Shown piece after piece: positions 48,182 through 62,100 of a DNA stretch of 64,000 nucleotides. The stretch covers positions 31,589,400 through 31,653,399 of the forward strand of contig NC_083638.1 of the NCBI RefSeq assembly GCF_963576545.1, written 5' to 3'. This stretch comes from Limanda limanda (taxonomy: Eukaryota > Chordata > Actinopteri > Pleuronectiformes > Pleuronectidae). The notes under the pieces were generated by a model that had not been told where the DNA came from, did not search any database, and saw nothing but the letters and a program-made list of their open reading frames with translations. Numbering within the stretch: the stretch's first letter is position 1; the number at the start of each line of letters is the position of its first letter. The position numbers and the translations under genes are program-made.

Positions 48182-50305
48182 CAGCTGGAAACGGGGAGAT
48201 AAGCTATTTTTGGAAGCATTGATTAAGATTTCTGACTTTTTCATCACATGTCAGCCCAAGTGTCAGAAAAGCGCTGGAAACAGGGAGATATGCCTTTTTT
48301 GGAAGAAATGGTTAAATTCTTGAATTTTTCATCACACATCATCCCAAATGTCACTAAACAGCTGGAAACGGGGAGATAAGCCTTTCTTGGAAGCATTGAT
48401 TAAGATTTCTGACTTTTTCATCACATGTCAGCCCAAGTGTCAGACAAGCGCTGGAAACAGGGAGATAAGCCTTTTTTGGAAGAAATGGTTAAATTCTTGA
48501 ATTTTTCATCACACATCATCCCAAATGTCACTAAACACCTGGAAACGGGGAGATAAGCCTTTTTTGGAAGCAATGGTTAAGATTTTGACTTTTTCATCAC
48601 ATATCAGCTCCAGTGTCAGAAAAGCGCTGGAAACAGGGAGATATGACTTTTTTTGGAAGAAATGGTTAAATTCTTGAATTTTTCATCACACATCATCCCA
48701 AATGTCACTAAACAGCTGGAAACGGGGAGATAAGCCTTTTTTGGAAGCATTGATTAAGATTTCTGACTTTTTCATCACATGTCAGCCCAAGTGTCAAAAA
48801 AGCGCTGGAAACAGGGAGATAAGCCTTTTTTGGAAGAAATGGTTAAATTCTTGAATTTTTCATCACACATCATCCCAAATGTCACTAAACAGCTGGAAAC
48901 GGGGAGATAAGCTATTTTTGGAAGCATTGATTAAGATTTCTGACTTTTTCATCACATGTCAGCCCAAGTGTCAGAAAAGCGCTGGAAACAGGGAGATATG
49001 CCTTTTTTGGAAGAAATGGTTAAATTCTTGAATTTTTAATCACAGATCATCCCAAATGTCACTAAACAGCTGGAAACGGGGAGATAAGCCTTTTTTGGAA
49101 GCAATGGTTAAGATTTTGACTTTTTCATCACATATCAGCTCCAGTGTCAGAAAAGCGCTGGAAACAGGGAGATATGCCTTTTTTTGGAAAAAATGGTTAA
49201 ATTCTTGAATTTTTCATCACACATCATCCCAAATGTCACTAAACAGCTGGAAACGGGGAGATAAGCCTTTTTTGGAAGCATTGATTAAGATTTCTGACTT
49301 TTTCATCACATGTCAGCCCAAGTGTCAGAAAAGCGCTGGAAACAGGGAGATAAGCCTTTTTTGGACGAAATGGTTAAATTCTTGAATTTTTAATCACAGA
49401 TCATCCCAAATGTCACTAAACAGCTGGAAACGGGGAGATAAGCCTTTTTTGGAAGCATTGGTTAAGATTTTGACTTTTTCATCACATATTAGCTCCAGTG
49501 TCAGAAAAGCGCTAGAAACAGGGAGATATGCCTTTTTTTGGAAGAAATGGTTAAATTCTTGAATTTTTCATCACACATCATCCCAAATGTCACTAAACAG
49601 CTGGAAACGGGGAGATCAGCCTTTTTTGGAAGCATTGATTAAGATTTCTGACTTTTTCATCACATGTCAGCCCAAGTGTCAGAAAAGCGCTGGAAACAGG
49701 GAGATATGCCTTTTTTGGAAGAAATGGTTAAATTCTTGAATTTTTCATCACACATCATACCAAATGGCACTAAACAGCTGGAAACGGGGAGATAAGCCTT
49801 TTTTGGAAGCATTGATTAAGATTTCTGACTTTTTCATCACATGTCAGCCCTAGTGTCAAAAAAGCCCTGGAAACAGGGAGATATGCCTTTTTTGGAAGAA
49901 ATGGTTAAATTCTTGAATTTTTAATCACAGATCATCCCAAATGTCACTAAACAGCTGGAAACGGGGAGATAAGCCTTTATTGGAAGCAATGGTTAAGATT
50001 TTGACTTTTTCATCACATATCAGCTCCAGTGTCAGAAAAGCGCTGGAAACAGGGAGATATGCCTTTTTTTGGAAAAAATGGTTAAATTCTTGAATTTTTC
50101 ATCACACATCATCCCAAATGTCACTAAACAGCTGGAAACGGGGAGATAAGCCTTTTTTGGAAGCATTGATTAAGATTTCTGACTTTTTCATCACATGTCA
50201 GCCCAAGTGTCAGAAAAGCGCTGGAAACAGGGAGATAAGCCTTTTTTGGACGAAATGGTTAAATTCTTGAATTTTTAATCACAGATCATCCCAAATGTCA
50301 CTAAA
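48182..50305 (+). repeat. 12-dimer HOR variant T-C-X-b-T'-E-D-L-R-P-Z-D (2,124 bp)
   Basis: Between T marks at 48,202 and 50,326, with T' at 48,910. After P (gccctagtg near 49,850) comes an A2/ggaaaaaatgg dimer with cctttattgg (Z, cc at 49,974), then a second D, and then T. So N-S is replaced by a Z(E)-D pair. The total length still equals 12 dimers, although the composition differs from the reference HOR. Confidence 0.86.
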
Positions 50306-51013
50306 CAGCTGGAAACGGGGAGATAAGCTATTTTTGGAAGCATTGATTAAGATTTCTGACTTTTTCATCACATGTCAGCCCAAGTGTCAGAAAAGCGCTG
50401 GAAACAGGGAGATATGCCTTTTTTGGAAGAAATGGTTAAATTCTTGAATTTTTCATCACACATCATCCCAAATGTCACTAAACAGCTGGAAACGGGGAGA
50501 TAAGCCTTTCTTGGAAGCATTGATTAAGATTTCTGACTTTTTCATCACATGTCAGCCCAAGTGTCAGACAAGCGCTGGAAACAGGGAGATAAGCCTTTTT
50601 TGGAAGAAATGGTTAAATTCTTGAATTTTTCATCACACATCATCCCAAATGTCACTAAACACCTGGAAACGGGGAGATAAGCCTTTTTTGGAAGCAATGG
50701 TTAAGATTTTGACTTTTTCATCACATATCAGCTCCAGTGTCAGAAAAGCGCTGGAAACAGGGAGATATGCCTTTTTTTGGAAGAAATGGTTAAATTCTTG
50801 AATTTTTCATCACACATCATCCCAAATGTCACTAAACAGCTGGAAACGGGGAGATAAGCCTTTTTTGGAAGCATTGATTAAGATTTCTGACTTTTTCATC
50901 ACATGTCAGCCCAAGTGTCAAAAAAGCGCTGGAAACAGGGAGATAAGCCTTTTTTGGAAGAAATGGTTAAATTCTTGAATTTTTCATCACACATCATCCC
51001 AAATGTCACTAAA
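50306..51013 (+). repeat. Four-dimer HOR fragment T-C-X-b (708 bp)
   Basis: Runs from T at 50,326 to the next agctattttt at 51,034. It contains cctttcttgg/agacaagcg, aaacacctgg with A2/T7, and gtcaaaaaag/gataagcc. It is the first third of the HOR, followed by a T-like dimer that joins directly to D, so T' and E are fused or lost at the boundary. Confidence 0.85.
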
Positions 51014-53135
51014 CAGCTGGAAACGGGGAGATAAGCTATTTTTGGAAGCATTGATTAAGATTTCTGACTTTTTCATCACATGTCAGCCCAAGTGTCAGAA
51101 AAGCGCTGGAAACAGGGAGATATGCCTTTTTTGGAAGAAATGGTTAAATTCTTGAATTTTTCATCACACATCATCCCAAATGTCACTAAACAGCTGGAAA
51201 CGGGGAGATAAGCCTTTTTTGGAAGCATTGATTAAGATTTCTGACTTTTTCATCACATGTCAGCCCAAGTGTCAGAAAAGCGCTGGAAACAGGGAGATAA
51301 GCCTTTTTTGGACGAAATGGTTAAATTCTTGAATTTTTAATCACAGATCATCCCAAATGTCACTAAACAGCTGGAAACGGGGAGATAAGCCTTTTTTGGA
51401 AGCATTGGTTAAGATTTTGACTTTTTCATCACATATTAGCTCCAGTGTCAGAAAAGCGCTAGAAACAGGGAGATATGCCTTTTTTTGGAAGAAATGGTTA
51501 AATTCTTGAATTTTTCATCACACATCATCCCAAATGTCACTAAACAGCTGGAAACGGGGAGATCAGCCTTTTTTGGAAGCATTGATTAAGATTTCTGACT
51601 TTTTCATCACATGTCAGCCCAAGTGTCAGAAAAGCGCTGGAAACAGGGAGATATGCCTTTTTTGGAAGAAATGGTTAAATTCTTGAATTTTTCATCACAC
51701 ATCATACCAAATGGCACTAAACAGCTGGAAACGGGGAGATAAGCCTTTTTTGGAAGCATTGATTAAGATTTCTGACTTTTTCATCACATGTCAGCCCTAG
51801 TGTCAAAAAAGCCCTGGAAACAGGGAGATATGCCTTTTTTGGAAGAAATGGTTAAATTCTTGAATTTTTAATCACAGATCATCCCAAATGTCACTAAACA
51901 GCTGGAAACGGGGAGATAAGCCTTTATTGGAAGCAATGGTTAAGATTTTGACTTTTTCATCACATATCAGCTCCAGTGTCAGAAAAGCGCTGGAAACAGG
52001 GAGATATGCCTTTTTTTGGAAAAAATGGTTAAATTCTTGAATTTTTCATCACACATCATCCCAAATGTCACTAAACAGCTGGAAACGGGGAGATAAGCCT
52101 TTTTTGGAAGCATTGATTAAGATTTCTGACTTTTTCATCACATGTCAGCCCAAGTGTCAGAAAAGCGCTGGAAACAGGGAGATAAGCCTTTTTTGGACGA
52201 AATGGTTAAATTCTTGAATTTTTAATCACAGATCATCCCAAATGTCACTAAACAGCTGGAAACGGGGAGATAAGCCTTTTTTGGAAGCATTGGTTAAGAT
52301 TTTGACTTTTTCATCACATATTAGCTCCAGTGTCAGAAAAGCGCTAGAAACAGGGAGATATGCCTTTTTTTGGAAGAAATGGTTAAATTCTTGAATTTTT
52401 CATCACACATCATCCCAAATGTCACTAAACAGCTGGAAACGGGGAGATCAGCCTTTTTTGGAAGCATTGATTAAGATTTCTGACTTTTTCATCACATGTC
52501 AGCCCAAGTGTCAGAAAAGCGCTGGAAACAGGGAGATATGCCTTTTTTGGAAGAAATGGTTAAATTCTTGAATTTTTCATCACACATCATACCAAATGGC
52601 ACTAAACAGCTGGAAACGGGGAGATAAGCCTTTTTTGGAAGCATTGATTAAGATTTCTGACTTTTTCATCACATGTCAGCCCTAGTGTCAAAAAAGCCCT
52701 GGAAACAGGGAGATATGCCTTTTTTGGAAGAAATGGTTAAATTCTTGAATTTTTAATCACAGATCATCCCAAATGTCAATAAACAGCTGGAAACGGGGAG
52801 ATAAGCCTTTTTTGGAAGCAATGGTTAAGATTTTGACTTTTTCATCACATATCAGCTCCAGTGTCAAAAAAGCGCTGGAAACAGGGAGATATGCCTTTTT
52901 TGGAAGAAATGGTTAAATTCTTGAATTTTTAATCACAGATCATCCCAAATGTCACTAAACAGCTGGAAACGGGGAGATAAGCCTTTTTTGGAAGCAATGG
53001 TTAACATTTTGACTTTTTCATCACATGTCAGCCCAAGTGACAGAAAAGCGCTGGAAACAGGGAGATAAGCCTTTTTTGGAAGAAATGGTTAAATTCTTGA
53101 ATTTTTCATCACACATCATCCCAAATGTCACTAAA
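51014..53135 (+). repeat. 12-dimer variant T-D-L-R-P-Z-D-L-R-P-N-S (2,122 bp)
   Basis: Between T marks at 51,034 and 53,156. The D-L-R-P run occurs twice, separated by the cctttattgg (Z) dimer at 51,921, which lies 1,947 bp (11 dimers) after the Z at 49,974. The length equals the standard HOR only by coincidence of gains and losses: C, a, b, T' and E are absent and five dimers are duplicated. A local exchange between neighbouring D or E dimers would produce it. Confidence 0.87.
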
Positions 53136-55257
53136 CAGCTGGAAACGGGGAGATAAGCTATTTTTGGAAGCATTGATTAAGATTTCTGACTTTTTCATCA
53201 CATGTCAGCCCAAGTGTCAGAAAAGCGCTGGAAACAGGGAGATATGCCTTTTTTGGAAGAAATGGTTAAATTCTTGAATTTTTCATCACACATCATCCCA
53301 AATGTCACTAAACAGCTGGAAACGGGGAGATAAGCCTTTCTTGGAAGCATTGATTAAGATTTCTGACTTTTTCATCACATGTCAGCCCAAGTGTCAGACA
53401 AGCGCTGGAAACAGGGAGATAAGCCTTTTTTGGAAGAAATGGTTAAATTCTTGAATTTTTCATCACACATCATCCCAAATGTCACTAAACAGCTGGAAAC
53501 GGGGAGATAAGCCTTTTTTGGAAGCAATGGTTAAGATTTTGACTTTTTCATCACATATCAGCTCCAGTGTCAGAAAAGCGCTGGAAACAGGGAGATATGC
53601 CTTTTTTTGGAAGAAATGGTTAAATTCTTGAATTTTTCATCACACATCATCCCAAATGTCACTAAACAGCTGGAAACGGGGAGATAAGCCTTTTTTGGAA
53701 GCATTGATTAAGATTTCTGACTTTTTCATCACATGTCAGCCCAAGTGTCAAAAAAGCGCTGGAAACAGGGAGATAAGCCTTTTTTGGAAGAAATGGTTAA
53801 ATTCTTGAATTTTTCATCACACATCATCCCAAATGTCACTAAACAGCTGGAAACGGGGAGATAAGCTATTTTTGGAAGCATTGATTAAGATTTCTGACTT
53901 TTTCATCACATGTCAGCCCAAGTGTCAGAAAAGCGCTGGAAACAGGGAGATATGCCTTTTTTGGAAGAAATGGTTAAATTCTTGAATTTTTAATCACAGA
54001 TCATCCCAAATGTCACTAAACAGCTGGAAACGGGGAGATAAGCCTTTTTTGGAAGCAATGGTTAAGATTTTGACTTTTTCATCACATATCAGCTCCAGTG
54101 TCAGAAAAGCGCTGGAAACAGGGAGATATGCCTTTTTTTGGAAAAAATGGTTAAATTCTTGAATTTTTCATCACACATCATCCCAAATGTCACTAAACAG
54201 CTGGAAACGGGGAGATAAGCCTTTTTTGGAAGCATTGATTAAGATTTCTGACTTTTTCATCACATGTCAGCCCAAGTGTCAGAAAAGCGCTGGAAACAGG
54301 GAGATAAGCCTTTTTTGGACGAAATGGTTAAATTCTTGAATTTTTAATCACAGATCATCCCAAATGTCACTAAACAGCTGGAAACGGGGAGATAAGCCTT
54401 TTTTGGAAGCATTGGTTAAGATTTTGACTTTTTCATCACATATTAGCTCCAGTGTCAGAAAAGCGCTAGAAACAGGGAGATATGCCTTTTTTTGGAAGAA
54501 ATGGTTAAATTCTTGAATTTTTCATCACACATCATCCCAAATGTCACTAAACAGCTGGAAACGGGGAGATCAGCCTTTTTTGGAAGCATTGATTAAGATT
54601 TCTGACTTTTTCATCACATGTCAGCCCAAGTGTCAGAAAAGCGCTGGAAACAGGGAGATATGCCTTTTTTGGAAGAAATGGTTAAATTCTTGAATTTTTC
54701 ATCACACATCATACCAAATGGCACTAAACAGCTGGAAACGGGGAGATAAGCCTTTTTTGGAAGCATTGATTAAGATTTCTGACTTTTTCATCACATGTCA
54801 GCCCTAGTGTCAAAAAAGCCCTGGAAACAGGGAGATATGCCTTTTTTGGAAGAAATGGTTAAATTCTTGAATTTTTAATCACAGATCATCCCAAATGTCA
54901 ATAAACAGCTGGAAACGGGGAGATAAGCCTTTTTTGGAAGCAATGGTTAAGATTTTGACTTTTTCATCACATATCAGCTCCAGTGTCAAAAAAGCGCTGG
55001 AAACAGGGAGATATGCCTTTTTTGGAAGAAATGGTTAAATTCTTGAATTTTTAATCACAGATCATCCCAAATGTCACTAAACAGCTGGAAACGGGGAGAT
55101 AAGCCTTTTTTGGAAGCAATGGTTAACATTTTGACTTTTTCATCACATGTCAGCCCAAGTGACAGAAAAGCGCTGGAAACAGGGAGATAAGCCTTTTTTG
55201 GAAGAAATGGTTAAATTCTTGAATTTTTCATCACACATCATCCCAAATGTCACTAAA
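53136..55257 (+). repeat. Full 12-dimer HOR copy (2,122 bp)
   Basis: Standard T-C-a-b-T'-E-D-L-R-P-N-S order with T at 53,156, T' at 53,864 and the next T at 55,278. It corresponds to 40,046-42,167 at offset 13,090 bp. By eye the only clear difference I noted is that the gaattgg at about 41,588 reads gaaatgg here. Such closeness at 13 kb distance suggests recent spread of this HOR form. Confidence 0.91.
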
Positions 55258-56848
55258 CAGCTGGAAACGGGGAGATAAGCTATTTTTGGAAGCATTGATT
55301 AAGATTTCTGACTTTTTCATCACATGTCAGCCCAAGTGTCAGAAAAGCGCTGGAAACAGGGAGATATGCCTTTTTTGGAAGAAATGGTTAAATTCTTGAA
55401 TTTTTCATCACACATCATCCCAAATGTCACTAAACAGCTGGAAACGGGGAGATAAGCCTTTCTTGGAAGCATTGATTAAGATTTCTGACTTTTTCATCAC
55501 ATGTCAGCCCAAGTGTCAGACAAGCGCTGGAAACAGGGAGATAAGCCTTTTTTGGAAGAAATGGTTAAATTCTTGAATTTTTCATCACACATCATCCCAA
55601 ATGTCACTAAACAGCTGGAAACGGGGAGATAAGCCTTTTTTGGAAGCAATGGTTAAGATTTTGACTTTTTCATCACATATCAGCTCCAGTGTCAGAAAAG
55701 CGCTGGAAACAGGGAGATATGCCTTTTTTTGGAAGAAATGGTTAAATTCTTGAATTTTTCATCACACATCATCCCAAATGTCACTAAACAGCTGGAAACG
55801 GGGAGATAAGCCTTTTTTGGAAGCATTGATTAAGATTTCTGACTTTTTCATCACATGTCAGCCCAAGTGTCAGAAAAGCGCTGGAAACAGGGAGATAAGC
55901 CTTTTTTGGACGAAATGGTTAAATTCTTGAATTTTTAATCACAGATCATCCCAAATGTCACTAAACAGCTGGAAACGGGGAGATAAGCCTTTTTTGGAAG
56001 CATTGGTTAAGATTTTGACTTTTTCATCACATATTAGCTCCAGTGTCAGAAAAGCGCTAGAAACAGGGAGATATGCCTTTTTTTGGAAGAAATGGTTAAA
56101 TTCTTGAATTTTTCATCACACATCATCCCAAATGTCACTAAACAGCTGGAAACGGGGAGATCAGCCTTTTTTGGAAGCATTGATTAAGATTTCTGACTTT
56201 TTCATCACATGTCAGCCCAAGTGTCAGAAAAGCGCTGGAAACAGGGAGATATGCCTTTTTTGGAAGAAATGGTTAAATTCTTGAATTTTTCATCACACAT
56301 CATACCAAATGGCACTAAACAGCTGGAAACGGGGAGATAAGCCTTTTTTGGAAGCATTGATTAAGATTTCTGACTTTTTCATCACATGTCAGCCCTAGTG
56401 TCAAAAAAGCCCTGGAAACAGGGAGATATGCCTTTTTTGGAAGAAATGGTTAAATTCTTGAATTTTTAATCACAGATCATCCCAAATGTCAATAAACAGC
56501 TGGAAACGGGGAGATAAGCCTTTTTTGGAAGCAATGGTTAAGATTTTGACTTTTTCATCACATATCAGCTCCAGTGTCAAAAAAGCGCTGGAAACAGGGA
56601 GATATGCCTTTTTTGGAAGAAATGGTTAAATTCTTGAATTTTTAATCACAGATCATCCCAAATGTCACTAAACAGCTGGAAACGGGGAGATAAGCCTTTT
56701 TTGGAAGCAATGGTTAACATTTTGACTTTTTCATCACATGTCAGCCCAAGTGACAGAAAAGCGCTGGAAACAGGGAGATAAGCCTTTTTTGGAAGAAATG
56801 GTTAAATTCTTGAATTTTTCATCACACATCATCCCAAATGTCACTAAA
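55258..56848 (+). repeat. Nine-dimer deleted HOR T-C-a-D-L-R-P-N-S (1,591 bp)
   Basis: Between T marks at 55,278 and 56,869. The dimers b, T' and E are missing: the A2/T7 dimer a runs directly into D (ggacgaaatgg at 55,908). Dimers a and E are both A2-type with a T7 B, so exchange between them would delete exactly these three dimers. Confidence 0.89.
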
Positions 56849-59147
56849 CAGCTGGAAACGGGGAGATAAGCTATTTTTGGAAGCATTGATTAAGATTTCT
56901 GACTTTTTCATCACATGTCAGCCCAAGTGTCAGAAAAGCGCTGGAAACAGGGAGATATGCCTTTTTTGGAAGAAATGGTTAAATTCTTGAATTTTTCATC
57001 ACACATCATCCCAAATGTCACTAAACAGCTGGAAACGGGGAGATAAGCCTTTCTTGGAAGCATTGATTAAGATTTCTGACTTTTTCATCACATGTCAGCC
57101 CAAGTGTCAGACAAGCGCTGGAAACAGGGAGATAAGCCTTTTTTGGAAGAAATGGTTAAATTCTTGAATTTTTCATCACACATCATCCCAAATGTCACTA
57201 AACAGCTGGAAACGGGGAGATAAGCCTTTTTTGGAAGCAATGGTTAAGATTTTGACTTTTTCATCACATATCAGCTCCAGTGTCAGAAAAGCGCTGGAAA
57301 CAGGGAGATATGCCTTTTTTTGGAAGAAATGGTTAAATTCTTGAATTTTTCATCACACATCATCCCAAATGTCACTAAACAGCTGGAAACGGGGAGATAA
57401 GCCTTTTTTGGAAGCATTGATTAAGATTTCTGACTTTTTCATCACATGTCAGCCCAAGTGTCAAAAAAGCGCTGGAAACAGGGAGATAAGCCTTTTTTGG
57501 AAGAAATGGTTAAATTCTTGAATTTTTCATCACACATCATCCCAAATGTCACTAAACAGCTGGAAACGGGGAGATAAGCTATTTTTGGAAGCATTGATTA
57601 AGATTTCTGACTTTTTCATCACATGTCAGCCCAAGTGTCAGAAAAGCGCTGGAAACAGGGAGATATGCCTTTTTTGGAAGAAATGGTTAAATTCTTGAAT
57701 TTTTAATCACAGATCATCCCAAATGTCACTAAACAGCTGGAAACGGGGAGATAAGCCTTTTTTGGAAGCAATGGTTAAGATTTTGACTTTTTCATCACAT
57801 ATCAGCTCCAGTGTCAGAAAAGCGCTGGAAACAGGGAGATATGCCTTTTTTTGGAAAAAATGGTTAAATTCTTGAATTTTTCATCACACATCATCCCAAA
57901 TGTCACTAAACAGCTGGAAACGGGGAGATAAGCCTTTTTTGGAAGCATTGATTAAGATTTCTGACTTTTTCATCACATGTCAGCCCAAGTGTCAGAAAAG
58001 CGCTGGAAACAGGGAGATAAGCCTTTTTTGGACGAAATGGTTAAATTCTTGAATTTTTCATCACACATCATCCCAAATGTCACTAAACAGCTGGAAACGA
58101 TGAGATCAGCCTTTTTTGGAACCATTGATTAAGATTTCTGACTTTTTCATCACAAGTCAGCCCAAGTGTCAAAAAAGCGCTGGAAACAGGGAGATATGCC
58201 TTTTTTGGAAGAAATGGTTAAATTCTTGAATTTTTAATCACAGATCATCCCAAATGTCACTAAACAGCTGGAAACGGGGAGATAAGCCTTTTTTGGAAGC
58301 ATTGGTTAAGATTTTGACTTTTTCATCACATATTAGCTCCAGTGTCAGAAAAGCGCTAGAAACAGGGAGATATGCCTTTTTTTGGAAGAAATGGTTAAAT
58401 TCTTGAATTTTTCATCACACATCATCCCAAATGTCACTAAACAGCTGGAAACGGGGAGATCAGCCTTTTTTGGAAGCATTGATTAAGATTTCTGACTTTT
58501 TCATCACATGTCAGCCCAAGTGTCAGAAAAGCGCTGGAAACAGGGAGATATGCCTTTTTTGGAAGAAATGGTTAAATTCTTGAATTTTTCATCACACATC
58601 ATACCAAATGGCACTAAACAGCTGGAAACGGGGAGATAAGCCTTTTTTGGAAGCATTGATTAAGATTTCTGACTTTTTCATCACATGTCAGCCCTAGTGT
58701 CAAAAAAGCCCTGGAAACAGGGAGATATGCCTTTTTTGGAAGAAATGGTTAAATTCTTGAATTTTTAATCACAGATCATCCCAAATGTCAATAAACAGCT
58801 GGAAACGGGGAGATAAGCCTTTTTTGGAAGCAATGGTTAAGATTTTGACTTTTTCATCACATATCAGCTCCAGTGTCAAAAAAGCGCTGGAAACAGGGAG
58901 ATATGCCTTTTTTGGAAGAAATGGTTAAATTCTTGAATTTTTAATCACAGATCATCCCAAATGTCACTAAACAGCTGGAAACGGAGAGATAAGCCTTTTT
59001 TGGAAGCAATGGTTAACATTTTGACTTTTTCATCACATGTCAGCCCAAGTGTCAGAAAAGCGCTGGATACAGGGAGATAAGCCTTTTTTGGAAGAAATGG
59101 GTAAAATCTTGAATTTTTCATCACACATCATCCCAAATGTCACTAAA
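56849..59147 (+). repeat. 13-dimer HOR T-C-a-b-T'-E-D-I-L-R-P-N-V (2,299 bp)
   Basis: T at 56,869, T' at 57,577 and the next T at 59,168. It contains the extra I dimer (cacaagtcag, ggaaccattg at 58,118). In place of S it has V (cggagag, gttaac, gctggatacaggg, gaaatgggtaaaatc), the form seen in the left third of the window. It is the join between the right-hand HOR type and the older module chain that follows. Confidence 0.88.
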
Positions 59148-62100
59148 CAGCTGGAAACGGGGAGATAAGCTATTTTTGGAAGCATTGATTAAGATTTCTG
59201 ACTTTTTCATCACATGTCAGCCCAAGTGTCAGAAAAGCGCTGGAAACAGGGAGATATGCCTTTTTTGGAAGAAATGGTTAAATTCTTGAATTTTTAATCA
59301 CAGATCATCCCAAATGTCACTAAACAGCTGGAAACGGGGAGATAAGCCTTTTTTGGAAGCAATGGTTAAGATTTTGACTTTTTCATCACATATCAGCTCC
59401 AGTGTCAGAAAAGCGCTGGAAACAGGGAGATATGCCTTTTTTTGGAAAAAATGGTTAAATTCTTGAATTTTTCATCACACATCATCCCAAATGTCACTAA
59501 ACAGCTGGAAACGGGGAGATAAGCCTTTTTTGGAAGCATTGATTAAGATTTCTGACTTTTTCATCACATGTCAGCCCAAGTGTCAGAAAAGCGCTGGAAA
59601 CAGGGAGATAAGCCTTTTTTGGAAGAAATGGTTAAATTCTTGAATTTTTCATCACACATCATCCCAAATGTCACTAAACAGCTGGAAACGGGGAGATCAG
59701 CCTTTTTTGGAAGCATTGATTAAGATTTCTGACTTTTTCATCACATGTCAGCCCAAGTGTCAAAAAAGCGCTGGAAACAGGGAGATATGCCTTTTTTGGA
59801 AGACAGTTTAAATTCTTGAATATTTAATCACAGATCATCCCAAATGTCACTAAACAGCTGGAAACGGGGAGATAAGCCTTTTTTGGAAGCAATGGTTAAC
59901 ATTTTGACTTTTTCATCACATGTCAGCCCAAGTGTCAGAAATGCGCTGGATACAGGGAGATAAGCCTTTTTTTGGAAGAAATGGGTAAAATCTTGAATTT
60001 TTCATCACACATCATCCCAAATGTCACTAAACAGCTGGAAACGGGGAGATAAGCTATTTTTGGAAGCATTGATTAAGATTTCTGACTTTTTCATCACATG
60101 TCAGCCCAAGTGTCAGAAAAGCGCTGGAAACAGGGAGATATGCCTTTTTTGGAAGAAATGGTTAAATTCTTGAATTTTTAATCACAGATCATCCCAAATG
60201 TCACTAAACAGCTGGAAACGGGGAGATAAGCCTTTTTTGGAAGCAATGGTTAAGATTTTGACTTTTTCATCACATATCAGCTCCAGTGTCAGAAAAGCGC
60301 TGGAAACAGGGAGATATGCCTTTTTTTGGAAAAAATGGTTAAATTCTTGAATTTTTCATCACACATCATCCCAAATGTCACTAAACAGCTGGAAACGGGG
60401 AGATAAGCCTTTTTTGGAAGCATTGATTAAGATTTCTGACTTTTTCATCACATGTCAGCCCAAGTGTCAGAAAAGCGCTGGAAACAGGGAGATAAGCCTT
60501 TTTTGGAAGAAATGGTTAAATTCTTGAATTTTTCATCACACATCATCCCAAATGTCACTAAACAGCTGGAAACGGGGAGATCAGCCTTTTTTGGAAGCAT
60601 TGATTAAGATTTCTGACTTTTTCATCACATGTCAGCCCAAGTGTCAAAAAAGCGCTGGAAACAGGGAGATATGCCTTTTTTGGAAGACAGGTTAAATTCT
60701 TGAATATTTAATCACAGATCATCCCAAATGTCACTAAACAGCTGGAAACGGGGAGATAAGCCTTTTTTGGAAGCATTGGTTAAGATTTTGACTTTTTCAT
60801 CACATATCAGCTCCAGTGTCAGAAAAGCGCTGGAAACAGGGAGATATGCCTTTTTTTGGAAGAAATGGTTAAATTCTTGAATTTTTCATCACACATCATC
60901 CCAAATGTCACTAAACAGCTGGAAACGGGGAGATCAGCCTTTTTTGGAAGCATTGATTAAGATTTCTGACTTTTTCATCACATGTCAGCCCAAGTGTCAG
61001 AAAAGCGCTGGAAACAGGGAGATATGCCTTGTTTGGAAGAAATGGTTAAATTCTTGAATTTTTCATCACACATCATCCCAAATGTCACTAAACAGCTGGA
61101 AACGGGGAGATAAGCCTTTCTTGGAAGCATTGATTAAGATTTCTGACTTTTTCATCACATGTCAGCCCAAGTGTCAGACAAGCGCTGGAAACAGGGAGAT
61201 AAGCCTTTTTTGGAAGAAATGGTTAAATTCTTGAATTTTTCATCACACATCATCCCAAATGTCACTAAACAGCTGGAAACGGGGAGATAAGCCTTTTTTG
61301 GAAGCATTGATTAAGATTTCTGACTTTTTCATCACATGTCAGCCCAAGTGTCAGACAAGCGCTGGAAACAGGGAGATAAGCCTTTTTTGGAAGAAATGGT
61401 TAAATTCTTGAATTTTTCATCACACATCATCCCAAATGTCACTAAACAGCTGGAAACGGGGAGATAAGCCTTTTTTGGAAGCATTGATTAAGATTTCTGA
61501 CTTTTTCATCACATGTCAGCCCAAGTGTCAAAAAAGCGCTGGAAACAGGGAGATATGCCTTTTTTGGAAGAAATGGTCAAATTCTTGAATTTTTCATCAC
61601 ACATCATCCCAAATGTCACTAAACTGCTGGAAACGGGGAAATAAGCCTTTTTTGGAAGCAATGGTTAACATTTTGACTTTTTCATCACATATCAGCTCAA
61701 GTGTCAGAAAAGCGCTGGAAACAGGGAGATATGCCTTTTTTTGGAAGAAATGGTTAAATTCTTGAATTTTTCATCACACATCATCCCAAATGTCACTAAA
61801 CAGCTGGAAACGGGGAGATAAGCCTTTTTTGGAAGCATTGATTAAGATTTCTGACTTTTTCATCACATGTCAGCCCAAGTGTCAGAAAAGCGCTGGAAAC
61901 AGGGAGATATGCCTTTTTTGGAAGAAATGGTTAAATTCTTGAATTTTTAATCACAGATCATCCCAAATGTCACTAAACAGCTGGAAACGGGGAGATAAGC
62001 CTTTTTTGGAAGCATTGATTAAGATTTTGACTTTTTCATCACATATCAGCTCCAGTGTCAGAAAAGCGCTGGAAACAGGGAGATATGCCTTTTTTTGGAA
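58980..62100 (+). repeat. Module chain paralogous to 15,841-18,400
   Basis: The order and rare variants match the left-hand block. It includes two agctattttt/ggaaaaaatgg segments (T at 59,168 and 60,052), gaagacag forms (acag at 59,803 and 60,687), ccttgtttgg (61,027), cctttcttgg, ggtcaaattc (61,575) and aaactgctgg (61,624). It has an extra agacaagcg dimer and two extra dimers in the middle. Private changes are gaagacagttta near 59,803, agaaatgcgctgg near 59,940, and an eighth-position T in gataagccttttttt near 59,966. It lacks the 10-bp deletion of the 18.1-kb copy. Confidence 0.83.
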
